A DNA stretch of 64,000 nucleotides, taken from Sacculina carcini (lineage: Eukaryota; Arthropoda; Thecostraca; Sacculinidae). Location: NCBI GenBank assembly GCA_916048095.2, contig OU696571.1, forward strand, positions 8,926,001 to 8,990,000. Direction: 5' to 3'. Positions 34,556-44,945 of this stretch are shown here, in pieces. Both the position numbers and the translations under genes were made by a program. The number at the start of each line of letters is the position of its first letter. Positions within the stretch are counted from its first letter, which is position 1. Under the pieces are notes generated by a model. The model was not told the DNA's origin. It did not search any database and was given only the letters and a program-made list of their open reading frames with translations.

Positions 34556-34740
34556 CGTAATTAGTCGCCTTTAGAAAGGCGTGATATTTGCTGAATTCGC
34601 TGACAGTTTCACCTTTATAAAAGTGCAATTGTGGTGAATACACTAAGAGAACACGCGTGAGAAAGCTCAGTTCAGAAAACGCGGCAGTATTTCAATGTAT
34701 TTGCAAGCACCACGTCAAGCTACAAACAGCACGGCGCACA
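34556..34740 (-). mobile_element. LTR relic, left part (same family as 681-1151)
   Basis: Aligns with 681-870 of the first LTR, including the AATTAGTCGCCTTTAG start and one of its palindromes. Interrupted at 34740 by the hAT-like element and resumes at 42482. It is a fossil, possibly a solo LTR, and looks old. Confidence 0.75.
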
Positions 34741-35954
34741 TAGTGATGCAAAGAAACCGTTTTTTTGTTGCGTTTTTTGTGCAAAAAATAACATGTTTTT
34801 TAGTTTCTTATGTTTTTTATGTTTTTATATAATTAGCCCCAATTATCATCGGATGTTGGATTTTAGTACATTGAAACGAGTTTAATGGACGTTTTGTACA
34901 TCTTTACGTGTCTAATTTCAAAGATAATTTGATAATAGTATAAAAAACAAAAATATTTATCATAATCATAATATATTTTGCCTTTCACAATACACAATTT
35001 CACTAATACAATACACAAGACGGCAGGGCATGATAATGCTAAAGGATTGTGTAGCCCGCAATCGACATACTAACAAACCGTACAAAAACTATATAACACA
35101 TAGACAAAGCGTAATATGTGGGTAAAAAAGACACAAAGGCTAGATTATTCAAAGGTTTTACGCACAAAACTTGTGGGTCGTCGGTGCTCCCATTGAGATC
35201 AACTATCACGGCATATAAAGGGATCAGTAATGTTTCAGGAATTCTGCTTTGATATGCTTCTTGAATGTTGACATCGTAAGAGATTTTTTAAGGAAACATT
35301 GCAACCGATTCCAAAGTTTGACACCCTGATGAAAGAAGGAAATATTTCTTGCTCTTGTACGTGTATAAGACAGAGCAAATTTATAAACATGCTAATGATT
35401 CAGTACAAATTTACTTTGTATATTCGTAGGTAATTGGTAATGAAAAGCACTAAACATTTTTGCTAGTGTGTTGAATTTGATTTGGTCACTGAATTTCAAA
35501 TGTTGATTTTTTGAAGAAATGTGAAGTGCTGTTATGTTAATGTGTATTGTTTATGAGTCTTATTGCTTTTTTGGGCAATTGAGATTGGCTCTAAATTGGA
35601 TTGATATGTGTTGCCCCATGCTTCACAGAAATACTGCAGATGTGATTTAAAGTATGCGTTGTATAACAGCGTGTTTGTTTTTGTGTCAAATATGTGCCGT
35701 GTTTCATTGAGTATGGAGTTTATTTTGCTTAATTGAGATGATACATTGTGTATTTGATGTTTCCAATTTAGTCTGCTATCAATGAAAACACCACAAAATT
35801 TCGCTTGCTCCCTTTTTTCAATAATATAATCTGTAATAATATCTGTAAACTAATGTTGAAATCGCCCATAATCATCCAATTATGGCTGCTCGAATTATCG
35901 ACTAATTTGTTCATTTCTTCAGTGAACTTATTGATAGGTGTGCCATTGATTGAT

Positions 35955-36285
35955 TTTGTGGACTCCGTGGTGCAGTTGTTAGCACACCCGCCTCACAAGC
36001 GGGAGGTCCGTGGTTCGAAACCCGTCGGAGCAGAATTTCATTGGGCGAATTCTACAATCCCACAGCCCCTGTCAACCCAGCAGTAAATGGTACCAGATAT
36101 CAGTCATGATATCTGGAGAGGTGGCCCTCTCTTATACGTCTTACGTCCTTGTGGCGCCATAGCGTGGAGAGGGTCGATTCTGCGGTGGCAGCGAGCTGCA
36201 CGGGGCACGCCTGTGTGTTCATAAGCCTCGGCTTCTTCCCGTGTAGCAGCTGCCACTTAGGCATTTAACCTTAACCTTTAACCAG
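35955..36285 (+). mobile_element. tRNA-Val-derived SINE, copy 2
   Basis: Head at about 35955-36030: A box in TGGTGCAGTTGTTAGCAC, anticodon loop CTCACAA in a CCCGC/GCGGG stem, B box GGTTCGAAACC. The body matches copy 1 (23096-23433) along its length, including the ATAGCGTGGAGAGGGTCG block and the TTAACCTTAACC tail. It sits inside the minus-strand LINE, so it inserted after that LINE. Confidence 0.85.
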
Positions 36286-37039
36286 GAGGACGGTAGACAC
36301 AATAAATTCTAATTACTTTGCTCTTAACAGAGATATCCACCGTGATCACTTCCATCAAATCAGGTATTCCTACACTGAGATGAGGTATGTGGCTGGCTTG
36401 ATGCATGTTTTAGACAACTACGGCCACGCCACCTCCTCTTTTGTTCTGACGTGTCTGCTGAAACACTTGATATCCCGCCATACATCAAAAATAAATCGAA
36501 GTGTCATTCACCCATGTTTCTGATATGGTAACTACATCGATATTTACTTCAAGATCACTCAAGAAGGATGTCAGATGCTCAATGTGCTTATTCCAGCTAC
36601 GTGCATTCAAATGAAGTGCCATAAATTCCTTCGTGTCTTGAAACTTGCAGTTAAAGGTGTCAATGTCATATACGTTAAAAGTGTTATTTCCCACATCCAG
36701 GTTATATGTGTGTGATCCATCTCATCGATGTCAGTATCAGCTGTGTTCACATCAACCATTGTCAAGTTGTTTCACTAGATCCCTCAATGATACACAAGAG
36801 CACCCACAACCCACCTCACAATTTACACAGGTATGCATCCTACCCACACATGTACACACACACTTGGCTCAGTCACACATGCCCACATACACACTAAACT
36901 ACAAATAACAATAAATGAGGAAGGGATTGCTATAACAAACTGATGAACGACACAATAATATTTGTGAAGCTGAGTAAAAAATAAAGTATGGCGTTACAAA
37001 CACGTCTAATTCAAATGTATCTACATACATGCATAGCAT

Positions 37040-37300
37040 TCATTCATTCATACACATGCGCACACGCATACATACACCCATACACTCACACACAGACACA
37101 CATCACTCATACATGCTCACACACACAGACATACACACATACATCCATACATACATACATATGGACACACCCTCACACTCACACAAGCACACACACACAT
37201 ACATACACACACACTCACGCACACACTCACACACATATACATACACACACATACGAACACATGCACACACACGCATACACCCACATATATATGTATACAG
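37040..37300. repeat. CA/CATA microsatellite block
   Basis: Imperfect CA, CATA and CACACT repeats in the ORF1-ORF2 spacer of the minus-strand LINE. It opens long frames on both strands that are artefacts of the repeat. Confidence 0.8.
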
Positions 37301-37837
37301 AGTAACTTTTGCACTAAGGCACAGGAACGTCCGCACAACAATGAAGTTCAAACATAACTAACCGATCAGTTTGCCGACCTTTTGGCGCGCTGTCCTCTTG
37401 TTTGAACCACCGGTCTGTTGACCTGGGTTCGTCAGCTGCGGGTGATGACACGCCACTTGCGTTCAGTTGGGTCATCTGATTGTTGTTGTGGCTGTGTTGA
37501 GGGAATCACTCACGCCGGTCCCTTGTGGTCAAGGACATCAGAAATGCTGGTCACAGTGACGGTACGCGCGCTCTCAGTTATTTTTATTCTGAGGGCACCC
37601 ATATCCGACCATGCAGCCAGGATCTTGCCGACACGCTTCATTTTCCTCATCCCGTACAAACGTTTGCTACTTGAGGCAGTCAGATGGTCGTTGATGTAAA
37701 TCAGGTCTCTCGAATTCTTCATTTCCTGTTCCGTGATCCCTTGGTTTGTTCTGCAGCTTTCAGTGTTTTACGTGATCTGTAAAACCCATGCCGCTTCATT
37801 TTCTTCTCGAACCTCACGATAAGTGGACGTGGTTTAC

Positions 37838-38055
37838 CCTTCAAAGGCCTACCAACGCGGTGGGTTGCCTCGATATCTTAATCTGTAAACTATACATATG
37901 TTTATATGTTTGATTATATTATATATTTAATTATGTTTATATGTTTATATGTCATATGTTATGTTTAATATTATATATATATATAATATTAAACTGTTGG
38001 TAGGCCCTTCAAAGGCCTACCAACGCGGTGGGTTGCCTCGATATCTTAATCTGTT
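37838..38055. repeat. 45-bp direct repeats flanking an AT-rich insertion
   Basis: The block CCCTTCAAAGGCCTACCAAC plus about 28 more bases occurs at about 37838-37884 and again at about 38005-38053. Between them lie 120 bp of TATATGTTTA-type sequence. The LINE ORF1 is interrupted by it. Confidence 0.8.
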
Positions 38056-38898
38056 ACACTCACGTTCATCTTCTGAGCAATTTCACGCACCAGCGCATCG
38101 GGGTTCTCTGAGTCCTGTTCATGTACATGTACATGATAAACTGCTCCAAATTGTTCAGCCGGCTCTGTGAAGATCGCAGCTCCTCTCTGAGTTCAGAAAT
38201 ATCTTGATCTTTGGCCTTCACACCTTTGGATACTGCATAACGCACAGCTGGTTCCACGATGCTGCTTTTTATAGCGTCCATCACATCCGGGCTGGTGATA
38301 CATTCTTGTAGTGCCACTTTCAGGTGCGCTGAGTACGCCATTGCCGCACCAGTTTCAATTCTCTCACTCACGATTCACGCACACCACAAACACGTCCTCA
38401 CCCTATGAGCGCACACTGAGCGCACATATTTATTTATCAATAAATACCTCAGAAGATTGCTTGAAAGTGCACTGGGTACGGTGTTTTAGGTTTCTTTCAT
38501 TGAGAAAACCAATGTTTTAAAGATGGTTTTAATGATGTGGATATTTGAGAAAAAAAATTCAGTAGAAAAAAAATTATTCATTGAGTAATCATATGTTTTT
38601 TTATATAAAGAAACCATGTTTTTTATGAAAAAACGTATTGATGCTTTTCAAACTGGTTTTAGAATCCATGTTTTTTATGAAAAATGTAATGTTTTTAACA
38701 CTCGTTTTAAATTAGATTTATTATTGTACAGATTCAGAAAATGTTGACAGCAGAACAAGACAAGTTAATTGGTTGGTCAAGTGTTTTTTGACAAACTTTT
38801 ATTTAAACTAAAGCTTTTTTTAATGAAACAATGCTTTCAAGGACAGTATCTATGGAAGACAGATTTGATTGATGTGCGTTCAAATACCTTTTGTATAC

Positions 38899-39175
38899 AA
38901 TCAATCAATCAATCAATCAATGTATTTGTTATAGCGCTAATATGCACAGAAGCGCGACAAAATTTAAAAGGCAAACACAACGATGGAGATAAACATGTGA
39001 CAACAGTAAGAACACATAATGCACACATAGGAACACACACACACTCACAGACATACACACACATACATAAGCAAAAAACATACACATACACATGGGGCAC
39101 CATAAGTAAGAATGGGAAAACAAATCACGCGAAATCAGAATCAGACGATCATTCACGCAGGATACAGAATACACA
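38899..39175 (-). mobile_element. L2-like LINE 3' tail, severely 5'-truncated
   Basis: A short copy consisting only of 3' UTR: GCGCGAC...TTAGCGCTATAACAAATACA followed by an (ATTG)n tail at 38899-38922 on the minus strand. It directly abuts the 3' tail of the larger LINE at 39176. No coding sequence. Confidence 0.7.
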
Positions 39176-41286
39176 AACAAACAAACAAACAAACATATAT
39201 TTACTATAGCGCCTGTAAAAACACGGGCGCGCATAACTTAAAGACGAACAACAAAGCGTAAATACATATATACATATACATACATACACAAACATGCACT
39301 TATATATATACACACATACACAAACATGTACTTATACATATACACACATACACAAACATGCACTTATACATATACATACATACACAGACATGCACTTATA
39401 CATACACATATACACATGAGTTTTGAGTAGAATAAGGAGGAATAGAAAATGGATAGCTGAATGGAATCATAGTTTGGCGAAAGGAGTGAGAGTGTGAGAA
39501 GCAGGATCAAACGAGATGTCAAAAAGGTGATTTTGAAGTCGGGAAGCAAACATGCGGTAGGAAGAAGATGAAATAATATGAGAAGGAAGAGAATTATAGA
39601 TACGCGGACCGAAGAAAGTAAAAGATTTAGAGGACCACGAAGATTCATTAGTGGCCCGAGGACAGATGAGGGGAACAGGTCTACGAGAAGAAACATTATC
39701 AGAACGAGTTAAAAGACTGACTAGGTAGGGCGGTTGACTAGGATCATGAAGGAGTTTGAAGATTAGACAGCAAAGGCGAAAGTGGATACGAGAGACAATT
39801 GGAAGCCAACGAAACTTAAATAGAAAACTGGAGGTATGACGGCAAGGAGTAGGGTGAAGAACAAATCGGCAAGATTGGTTAAGAACACGTTGTAGTATTT
39901 TTAGGGAAGAACGAGGTAAGCTAAAGTATAGTGAGTTGCAATAGTCTAATCTAGAGAGTATAAGAGAATTAACAAGTTTAATAGATGAAGATTGATCGAG
40001 ACAGGGACGAATGGGATAGAGTGAACGTAGGATCAGACGACAAGTGCGTGCGACGGAGCGAATGTTATCTACAAAGGAGAGCGAAGAATCAAAAATAATA
40101 CCAAGATTTCGAACGGTAACGGCTAGAGGAACTGAGAGCAGCGGAGGACTAATGCCCGGAGGATGAAGAGGGAGAAACTCAGACTTTGAAGCGTTGATGA
40201 GAAGATTGCGAGCTGCAGCCCAAGAAGAAATATCAGAAAGCACGTCAGATAGCAGGGAAGGAGAATGAAAAGGAAGCGGGATGTAAAACTGAATATCGTC
40301 AGCATAAATATGAAAACTTATAGAGTGTTTACGAAGAATAGGACAAAGAGAAGACATGTAGAGATTAAATAACAAAGGACCAAGAATGGAGCCCTGTGGA
40401 ACACCATGACGTAGAGCAGCCGAAGAAGAGACACAGGAATTAAATTTCACAGCATAAGTCCGATCACTGAGATAAGATTTGAGAAGGGAGAGAGCACTAG
40501 AGCAGATACCAAGATGAGAGAGATCACGAAGAAGAATAGAGTGATTAACCAAATCAAAGGCAGAAGACATATCAAGGAGAACAAGCAAGGCAGACCGACG
40601 GTAAGAGAAGTGGGATAAAACGCCATTGGTTACAGAGATAAGAACAGACTGAGTGGAATATGAAGGACGGAAGCCAGATTGTTAAGGATCAAGAAATTGG
40701 TTAATGAAGGGAGAAAGTTGAGAAGAGATGGCAGATTCAAGAAGTTTGGAAGGGAAGCTGAGAAGAGAAATAGGCCGATAATTTTTAATAACAGTTGGAT
40801 CTAACGTGGGTTTTTTAAGGATAGGGTAGATTGTAGCATGTTTATCAGCAAGAAAAGCGCCATGGAGGAAAGAACTATTAATCAAATGAAGAAAATAGGG
40901 CAAAAGGGAAGGAATCAATTCAGAAATTGCCTTAAAATTTATAGGATCAGAAGGAGAGAACGACAATTTAGTTGACGAGATAAGGGCAGTTAAGTCAGTC
41001 ACACTAAGATGATTAAAAGATGAAAAATGATCAGGTGAGGAAATATGTCTGAGAGGAGATAATGAAGGAGGAATAACGGAAAGCAACGAATTGACTTTAT
41101 CCTCAAAGGAAGGTAGAAAATTGTGAGGCTGTTATAGTGGAAGAAATAGAACGCGAACGGAGACCACGGAGAGAATTCAAAGTAGCCCATAAAGATTTGG
41201 GAGAGCGAGAAAGAGAAGAAAGACGAGTTTTATAGAAGTTACACTTGGCGAGAGAGAGGGCAGAAATGTAAGATGATCGAGCCAAG
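39176..41286 (-). mobile_element. L2-like LINE, 5'-truncated, with most of RT
   Basis: Read right to left: the linker (41285-41103), RT (about 41086-39467), a 3' UTR with CATA microsatellites (39260-39420) and a conserved tail CAGGCGCTATAGTAAATATA with (TTTG)n at 39176-39202. Two defects are visible in ORF2: a frameshift near 41090 between the linker and RT, and one in-frame TAA near 40681 in the FLDP*QSGF stretch. Otherwise the RT is well preserved, so this copy is moderately young. Confidence 0.85.
39467..40588 (-). CDS. L2-like LINE reverse transcriptase, carboxy part
   Basis: An open frame of 373 codons, in frame with upstream RT sequence at 41086-40682 but separated from it by one stop. 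It contains motif A (LLDMSSAFDLVNHSIL), the GVPQGSILGPLLFNLYM motif, the catalytic YADD in FHIYADDIQFYIPL, LGIIFDSSLSF, and the thumb and tail with SRLDYCNSLYFSLP, KFRWLPIVSRIHFRL and FGPRIYNSLP. This motif set is typical of the L2/CR1 clade. It copies LINE RNA by target-primed reverse transcription. Its own methionine lies inside motif A and is not a natural start. Confidence 0.85.
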   Translation of the reverse strand: MLVLLDMSSAFDLVNHSILLRDLSHLGICSSALSLLKSYLSDRTYAVKFNSCVSSSAALRHGVPQGSILGPLLFNLYMSSLCPILRKHSISFHIYADDIQFYIPLPFHSPSLLSDVLSDISSWAAARNLLINASKSEFLPLHPPGISPPLLSVPLAVTVRNLGIIFDSSLSFVDNIRSVARTCRLILRSLYPIRPCLDQSSSIKLVNSLILSRLDYCNSLYFSLPRSSLKILQRVLNQSCRFVLHPTPCRHTSSFLFKFRWLPIVSRIHFRLCCLIFKLLHDPSQPPYLVSLLTRSDNVSSRRPVPLICPRATNESSWSSKSFTFFGPRIYNSLPSHIISSSSYRMFASRLQNHLFDISFDPASHTLTPFAKL

Positions 41287-41289
41287 TAG

Positions 41290-42481
41290 CCTGCTGGTAT
41301 AAGCGGCTGGTTAAACCACTTGATATAAACTGTTTTTTATACCACGGTTTTTTTTCAAAATAACTTATTTGAAAACGTTTTCTCGTAGATATTGAGATTT
41401 AGGGAAAATTGGCGGCAGATCAAGGAAAGTTTAACCAAATTTGTTGGTGTTTTATTAGTGACCTGTTTTTAGAACTGTTTTTATGGATGATGGTTTCTTT
41501 GATGTAGTTATTTGTGTTCAAATACCTTTTTGTACATTAAATATATTTCCTCAGTCGTTTTTTCCTACCCGAAAAAAACGACCTGTGGCGTTTGGGTTGC
41601 CACGGAACAACACAAGTTGACAGCGTGAGTGCTTTGGACCGACTGTATTCATGCATATAACAAGACACGAGCAAGACAAGTACAGACAAACATACGCACA
41701 AGGTCAAACACGCACAATGACGAACACACACAACACGGCACACAAACATACAAATAGCTGCACATGACACTGCGCTTCTGGCAGGTACCGCCAGGTGGCG
41801 CGAGACGCAGTTACACGTGACGCACCACAGACCCGTTTTTCTGGTCAGGATCGCCACTCTGATTAATGCGACCCGCTTTCATTCGTAGTCTCATTAGGGA
41901 CACTAAGTTTTTTAAATATATGTTGTTGTTGTGTGCATATTTGTAGTATTTGTGTAAATATTTGCAGTGTTTGTACTTTTATATTTGCAAATAATTGATC
42001 TGCTGAATGAAATGATGAAACATTATAATCAACGTAGTTCATTTCTGGTAGAAAAAAGTTAATGTGTAAAAATAATAAAAATGTATGCCACCTGTTGTTT
42101 TTTTCGAACAGTTTCAGATTTTAGCATAAAAAACGGTTATCAAACCGTGCTTTCTTACACAATGATCAACTCAATAATTGAATGCAAAACTGTACTGTAC
42201 ATAGAAGTGCCGCACAGTACCTTGCAAACAATAATATTAGGGCTTTCAGACACATTATAATAATTTTATTGTGCATATTTAATAAAAATTCAATTTGATA
42301 GGGTCACTAATAGGATGAATAACTCATGTGTTGATAAAAACAATTCATTTAACATCCCAAATATATCATTTCCATAATTTGAATTATTTGCATGACTCTT
42401 AAAAAAACAAAAAAACGTTTTTTTGTCGAGGTTTTTTTGGCAAAAAAACCGTTTAAAAAAGTTTTTTAGTTCGCATCTCTA
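41290..42481. other. Right flank of the hAT-like element, no gene
   Basis: AT-rich, with many GTTTTTT runs. Stretch 41550-41880 is GC- and CA-richer (TGTGGCGTTTGGGTTGCCAC start) and could be a solo LTR of an unidentified family, but no second copy exists here. Confidence 0.4.
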
Positions 42482-42588
42482 AGCGCACAAGACTATCACG
42501 AGACACGCGTCTAATATTACAGAGTAGCAGCTGGAGATGTGCTTGCAGTGTTGCAGGAGAGAGTGTCGAGTGCGCAGGAACAGTAATC
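42482..42588 (-). mobile_element. LTR relic, right part
   Basis: Continues the LTR relic left at 34740; matches 905-985 (GATGTGCTTGCAGTGTTGC, GTGCGCAGGAACA). Cut at 42589 by the next hAT element, so its outer end is missing. Confidence 0.75.
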
Positions 42589-43013
42589 TCCAGGGCTGTC
42601 AAAAGTTAATGAAGCTAATTTTCATCTAAAGGTCACTTTTTCATGAGATACCTAAAACTGCATGCAAAATTAGCATATGGTAATAATTAAACAAGTTATT
42701 AGGTTACCAAAAGTAATTTTTTCATCGTTAGGTTACTTTTTTTGCATTTAGGTTACTTTTTTTGCTTTTGGGTTACTTTTTTTGCTTTTATGTTACTTTT
42801 TTTGCTTTTAGGTTAATTTTTTGCTTTTAGATTACTTTTACATTGTCAGGTTATTTTGACATATTTTTTTATCTTTTTACTTGATCACTGGTTTTGGTAA
42901 CTATTTTCAAGGCATAGAAAGTGTATAAATTAGAATATGAAGGAAAATTGGATGATATATAAGCTCTTGTGGCGCCTGCGCAAATGTAGGGCAATAACAT
43001 TTGCCCATACACC

Positions 43014-43200
43014 ACAAACACCAGCCAGCGCGCACCAACCCGGTACAGTGTCGCGTCCCGGAGGTGTATGTCCCCTGCACACAGACATACAACACGTACA
43101 AACACCAGCCAACGCGCACCAACCCGGTACAGTGTTGCGTCCCGGAGGTGTATGTCCCCTGCACACAGACATACACCACGTACAAACACCAGTCAGTGCG
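43014..43200. repeat. 84-bp tandem repeat, 2.2 units, inside the LTR
   Basis: ACAAACACCAG recurs at 43014, 43098 and 43182. Units carry CCCGGTACAGTGT(C/T)GCGTCC and are over 95 percent identical. Confidence 0.9.
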
Positions 43201-43608
43201 CACCAACCCTCTTCAGTGTCAGGGCCAACATCTGGTTCGCATCCGCCTGACCACATCCTCACCCAGTGATGCAGCAGCCATCGAGGGCAACACCTGGTCC
43301 ACATCCGTGCGCCCAGACCATATGTGACCCAGAACACCAGGCGACAACATACGCACATACATACATATTCCCAATCACACACGCCAGCGACGTATAAAAC
43401 ACCGCCACACACACTCTTCAACAACCAGTCCACAGAACTCACCCTGTTGCTGGCTCGCTCTGTTGTTCACCATTGCTTGTGTTTTGATATCGCCACTGTA
43501 ATTAACCTGACGGTGAATGTAGTGATCTCTTGTAAATATATTGTGTTGTCGTCGCCCATTGTGTCGTCACGCCAGACCCAGGGGGATTGCAACAAAGTGG
43601 TGACCCCG

Positions 43609-43720
43609 ACGTGATGCTGCGCAGCTGAGCATGTTGCTAAATTGTTGAGAGTGATGCTGCTTTGCTGAGCATGTTGCTGAGTTGCTGAGCGTGATGCTGC
43701 GTTGCTGAGCATGTTGCTGT
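43609..43720. repeat. 40-bp tandem repeat, three units, starting in the primer-binding site
   Basis: GTGATGCTGC begins units at 43611, 43651 and 43691, each followed by TGAGCATGTTGCT. The first unit overlaps the tRNA-Trp primer-binding site. Confidence 0.85.
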
Positions 43721-44819
43721 TCCCAACTGTAAGCGATGAGCTGAATGAACTGATCAGTGATTGGATGAAAACATGAAGATGAAGACTCTGAAGATGAAAA
43801 CATGCCTTTTGTTAGGCTGTTAAAATTTTACATTTGCTTGCTTACACATTTATATTGCTTACTAAGCTTACATTTGCTTGCTATTTATTGCCAAATTGCT
43901 TACTATTGCTATTATATTGTATTCCGTGGTACTGGCTAATGTATATGCTTTTGGATACGCTGGATTGCTTCCCTTCATATTAAGAAATTCACATGAGCCA
44001 GAGTACATGTTTGGAGCGTGGGAGAGTACAACGTCTGAACTCTTTATACTCGATACTGCACAGTAACACTTGTCAATACGGACGAGACAGGAAGTATCAT
44101 GTGATTCTTGCAGCGTGAGACAGTGTCATTTTCCCACGGTTGAGCTGAAGAGACGAACCAGTGCCCCTTATAATAATACAGTCAGTAAATTATTCTTACA
44201 TGTAGACGTGGACACTCACACGTACTATGTTCACGCACATACAGACATAGATATTGGCGAAATAAGCTGAACCACGTGACACCTCGACAGAGGTACCTCA
44301 CACTCATATGAAATAATTATGCAGCTCATCAAAATCGATAGTCTTCTTGAAGCGCTTGTGAGTTGCTATCACGGTGCTAGTCCGAATTTGTGGATCAATT
44401 TATCAACCGATATGCCTAAAATATAAAAAATAGCACATCTAAAATGCCTTCTATGGTAGCCGAATTTGGCAAAGAGTTTGCTATTTCTGTCAACAATGAA
44501 CTTGTCTGCATGCTTTGTCATACAACTGTTAAATATGAGAAACGTCACTATGTGGACAAACATGGTGCCACCGGCAAACATCAAAGGTTATTGCCGAGTG
44601 CGCTCCACAGCACATCAAAACAGGTGTTTACTCAGGAAGAATACAGCGACTTCCCGGAAAAGCTGGTGAATGCCTTTCTTAAGGCAAATATTCCTTTGCA
44701 TAAGCTATCGCATCCCAATATCAGGAAATTTTCCAACATGCTTGAAATAATGTACCATATGTAACCTCGTGCAGAAATATCGTGAATAAGCTGGCACAGG
44801 ACGAGTTTGACTAAGTGAG

Positions 44820-44945
44820 TGTGGCGTACGCGTATGTTCAGTGTATGCACAATGTGTTCAATGTGTTCAATGTAGAGGGCGCCACAGATGGTGAGCCATG
44901 GCCTTGCGGCAGTCAGGCAGTCAGTCGTGCAATACACACGTTACA
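44820..44945 (+). repeat. 5' LTR of the Mag element
   Basis: 126 bp, TG...CA bounded, with a TGTTCAATG direct repeat (two and a half units) in the middle. Confidence 0.9.

Larger units (their letters stand above)
35000..38430 (-). pseudogene. LINE related to 16563-18039, with ORF1, partial ORF2 and a SINE inside
   Basis: Read right to left. ORF1 lies at 38371-37510: a coiled coil (DISELREELRSSQSRLNNLEQ), then KGKPRPLIVRFEKKMKRHGF and the carboxy domain (KNSRDLIYINDHLTASSSKR, KMKRVGKILAAW). It has frame changes and a 165-bp AT-rich insertion near 37880-38005. A CA-rich spacer follows (37320-36720). The endonuclease start is at 36694-36485 (FMALHLNARSWNKHIEHLTS, TISETWVND). The RT thumb is at about 35950-35400 (IFDTKTNTLLYNAYFKSHLQ, FCEAWGNTY). 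The core of endonuclease and RT, including FADD, is deleted. A SINE lies at 35955-36285. The thumb is clearly the same lineage as the intact copy at 16570. Confidence 0.8.
34741..42481. mobile_element. Large hAT-like element without transposase, host to other insertions
   Basis: The ends are inverted repeats: left TAGTGATGCAAAG (34741), right TAGAGATGCGAAC on the minus strand (ending 42481). They are flanked by an 8-bp near-duplicate GGCGCACA (34733-34740) and AGCGCACA (42482-42489). The TAGNG ends and 8-bp duplication are hAT hallmarks. The adjoining DNA on both sides is an LTR that resumes after the element, supporting these borders. Own sequence appears to be 34741-35000, about 38430-38895 and 41290-42481, rich in GTTTTTT/AAAAAAC motifs. 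The rest is LINE and SINE insertions. No transposase frame is visible. Confidence 0.7.
42968..43790 (+). mobile_element. CsRn1-type LTR with primer-binding site, no coding region
   Basis: A probable LTR from TGTGGCGCCTGCGC (42968) to GGATTGCAACA (about 43594). It is followed three bases later by TGGTGACCCCGACGTGATG (43598-43616), an excellent complement of the tRNA-Trp 3' end. A repeat-rich leader follows to about 43790, after which hAT sequence resumes. No gag, pol or second LTR. It is a fossil: either a decayed element or a non-autonomous one. Confidence 0.65.

Noticed and set aside
41550-41880. Possible solo LTR starting TGTGGCGTTTGGG
   Set aside because: The start resembles other LTR starts, but no end motif, duplication or second copy is visible.
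43014-43200. CRISPR-like array from regularly spaced repeats
   Set aside because: The 84-bp units are contiguous and wholly identical, without unique spacers; it is a tandem repeat in an animal LTR.
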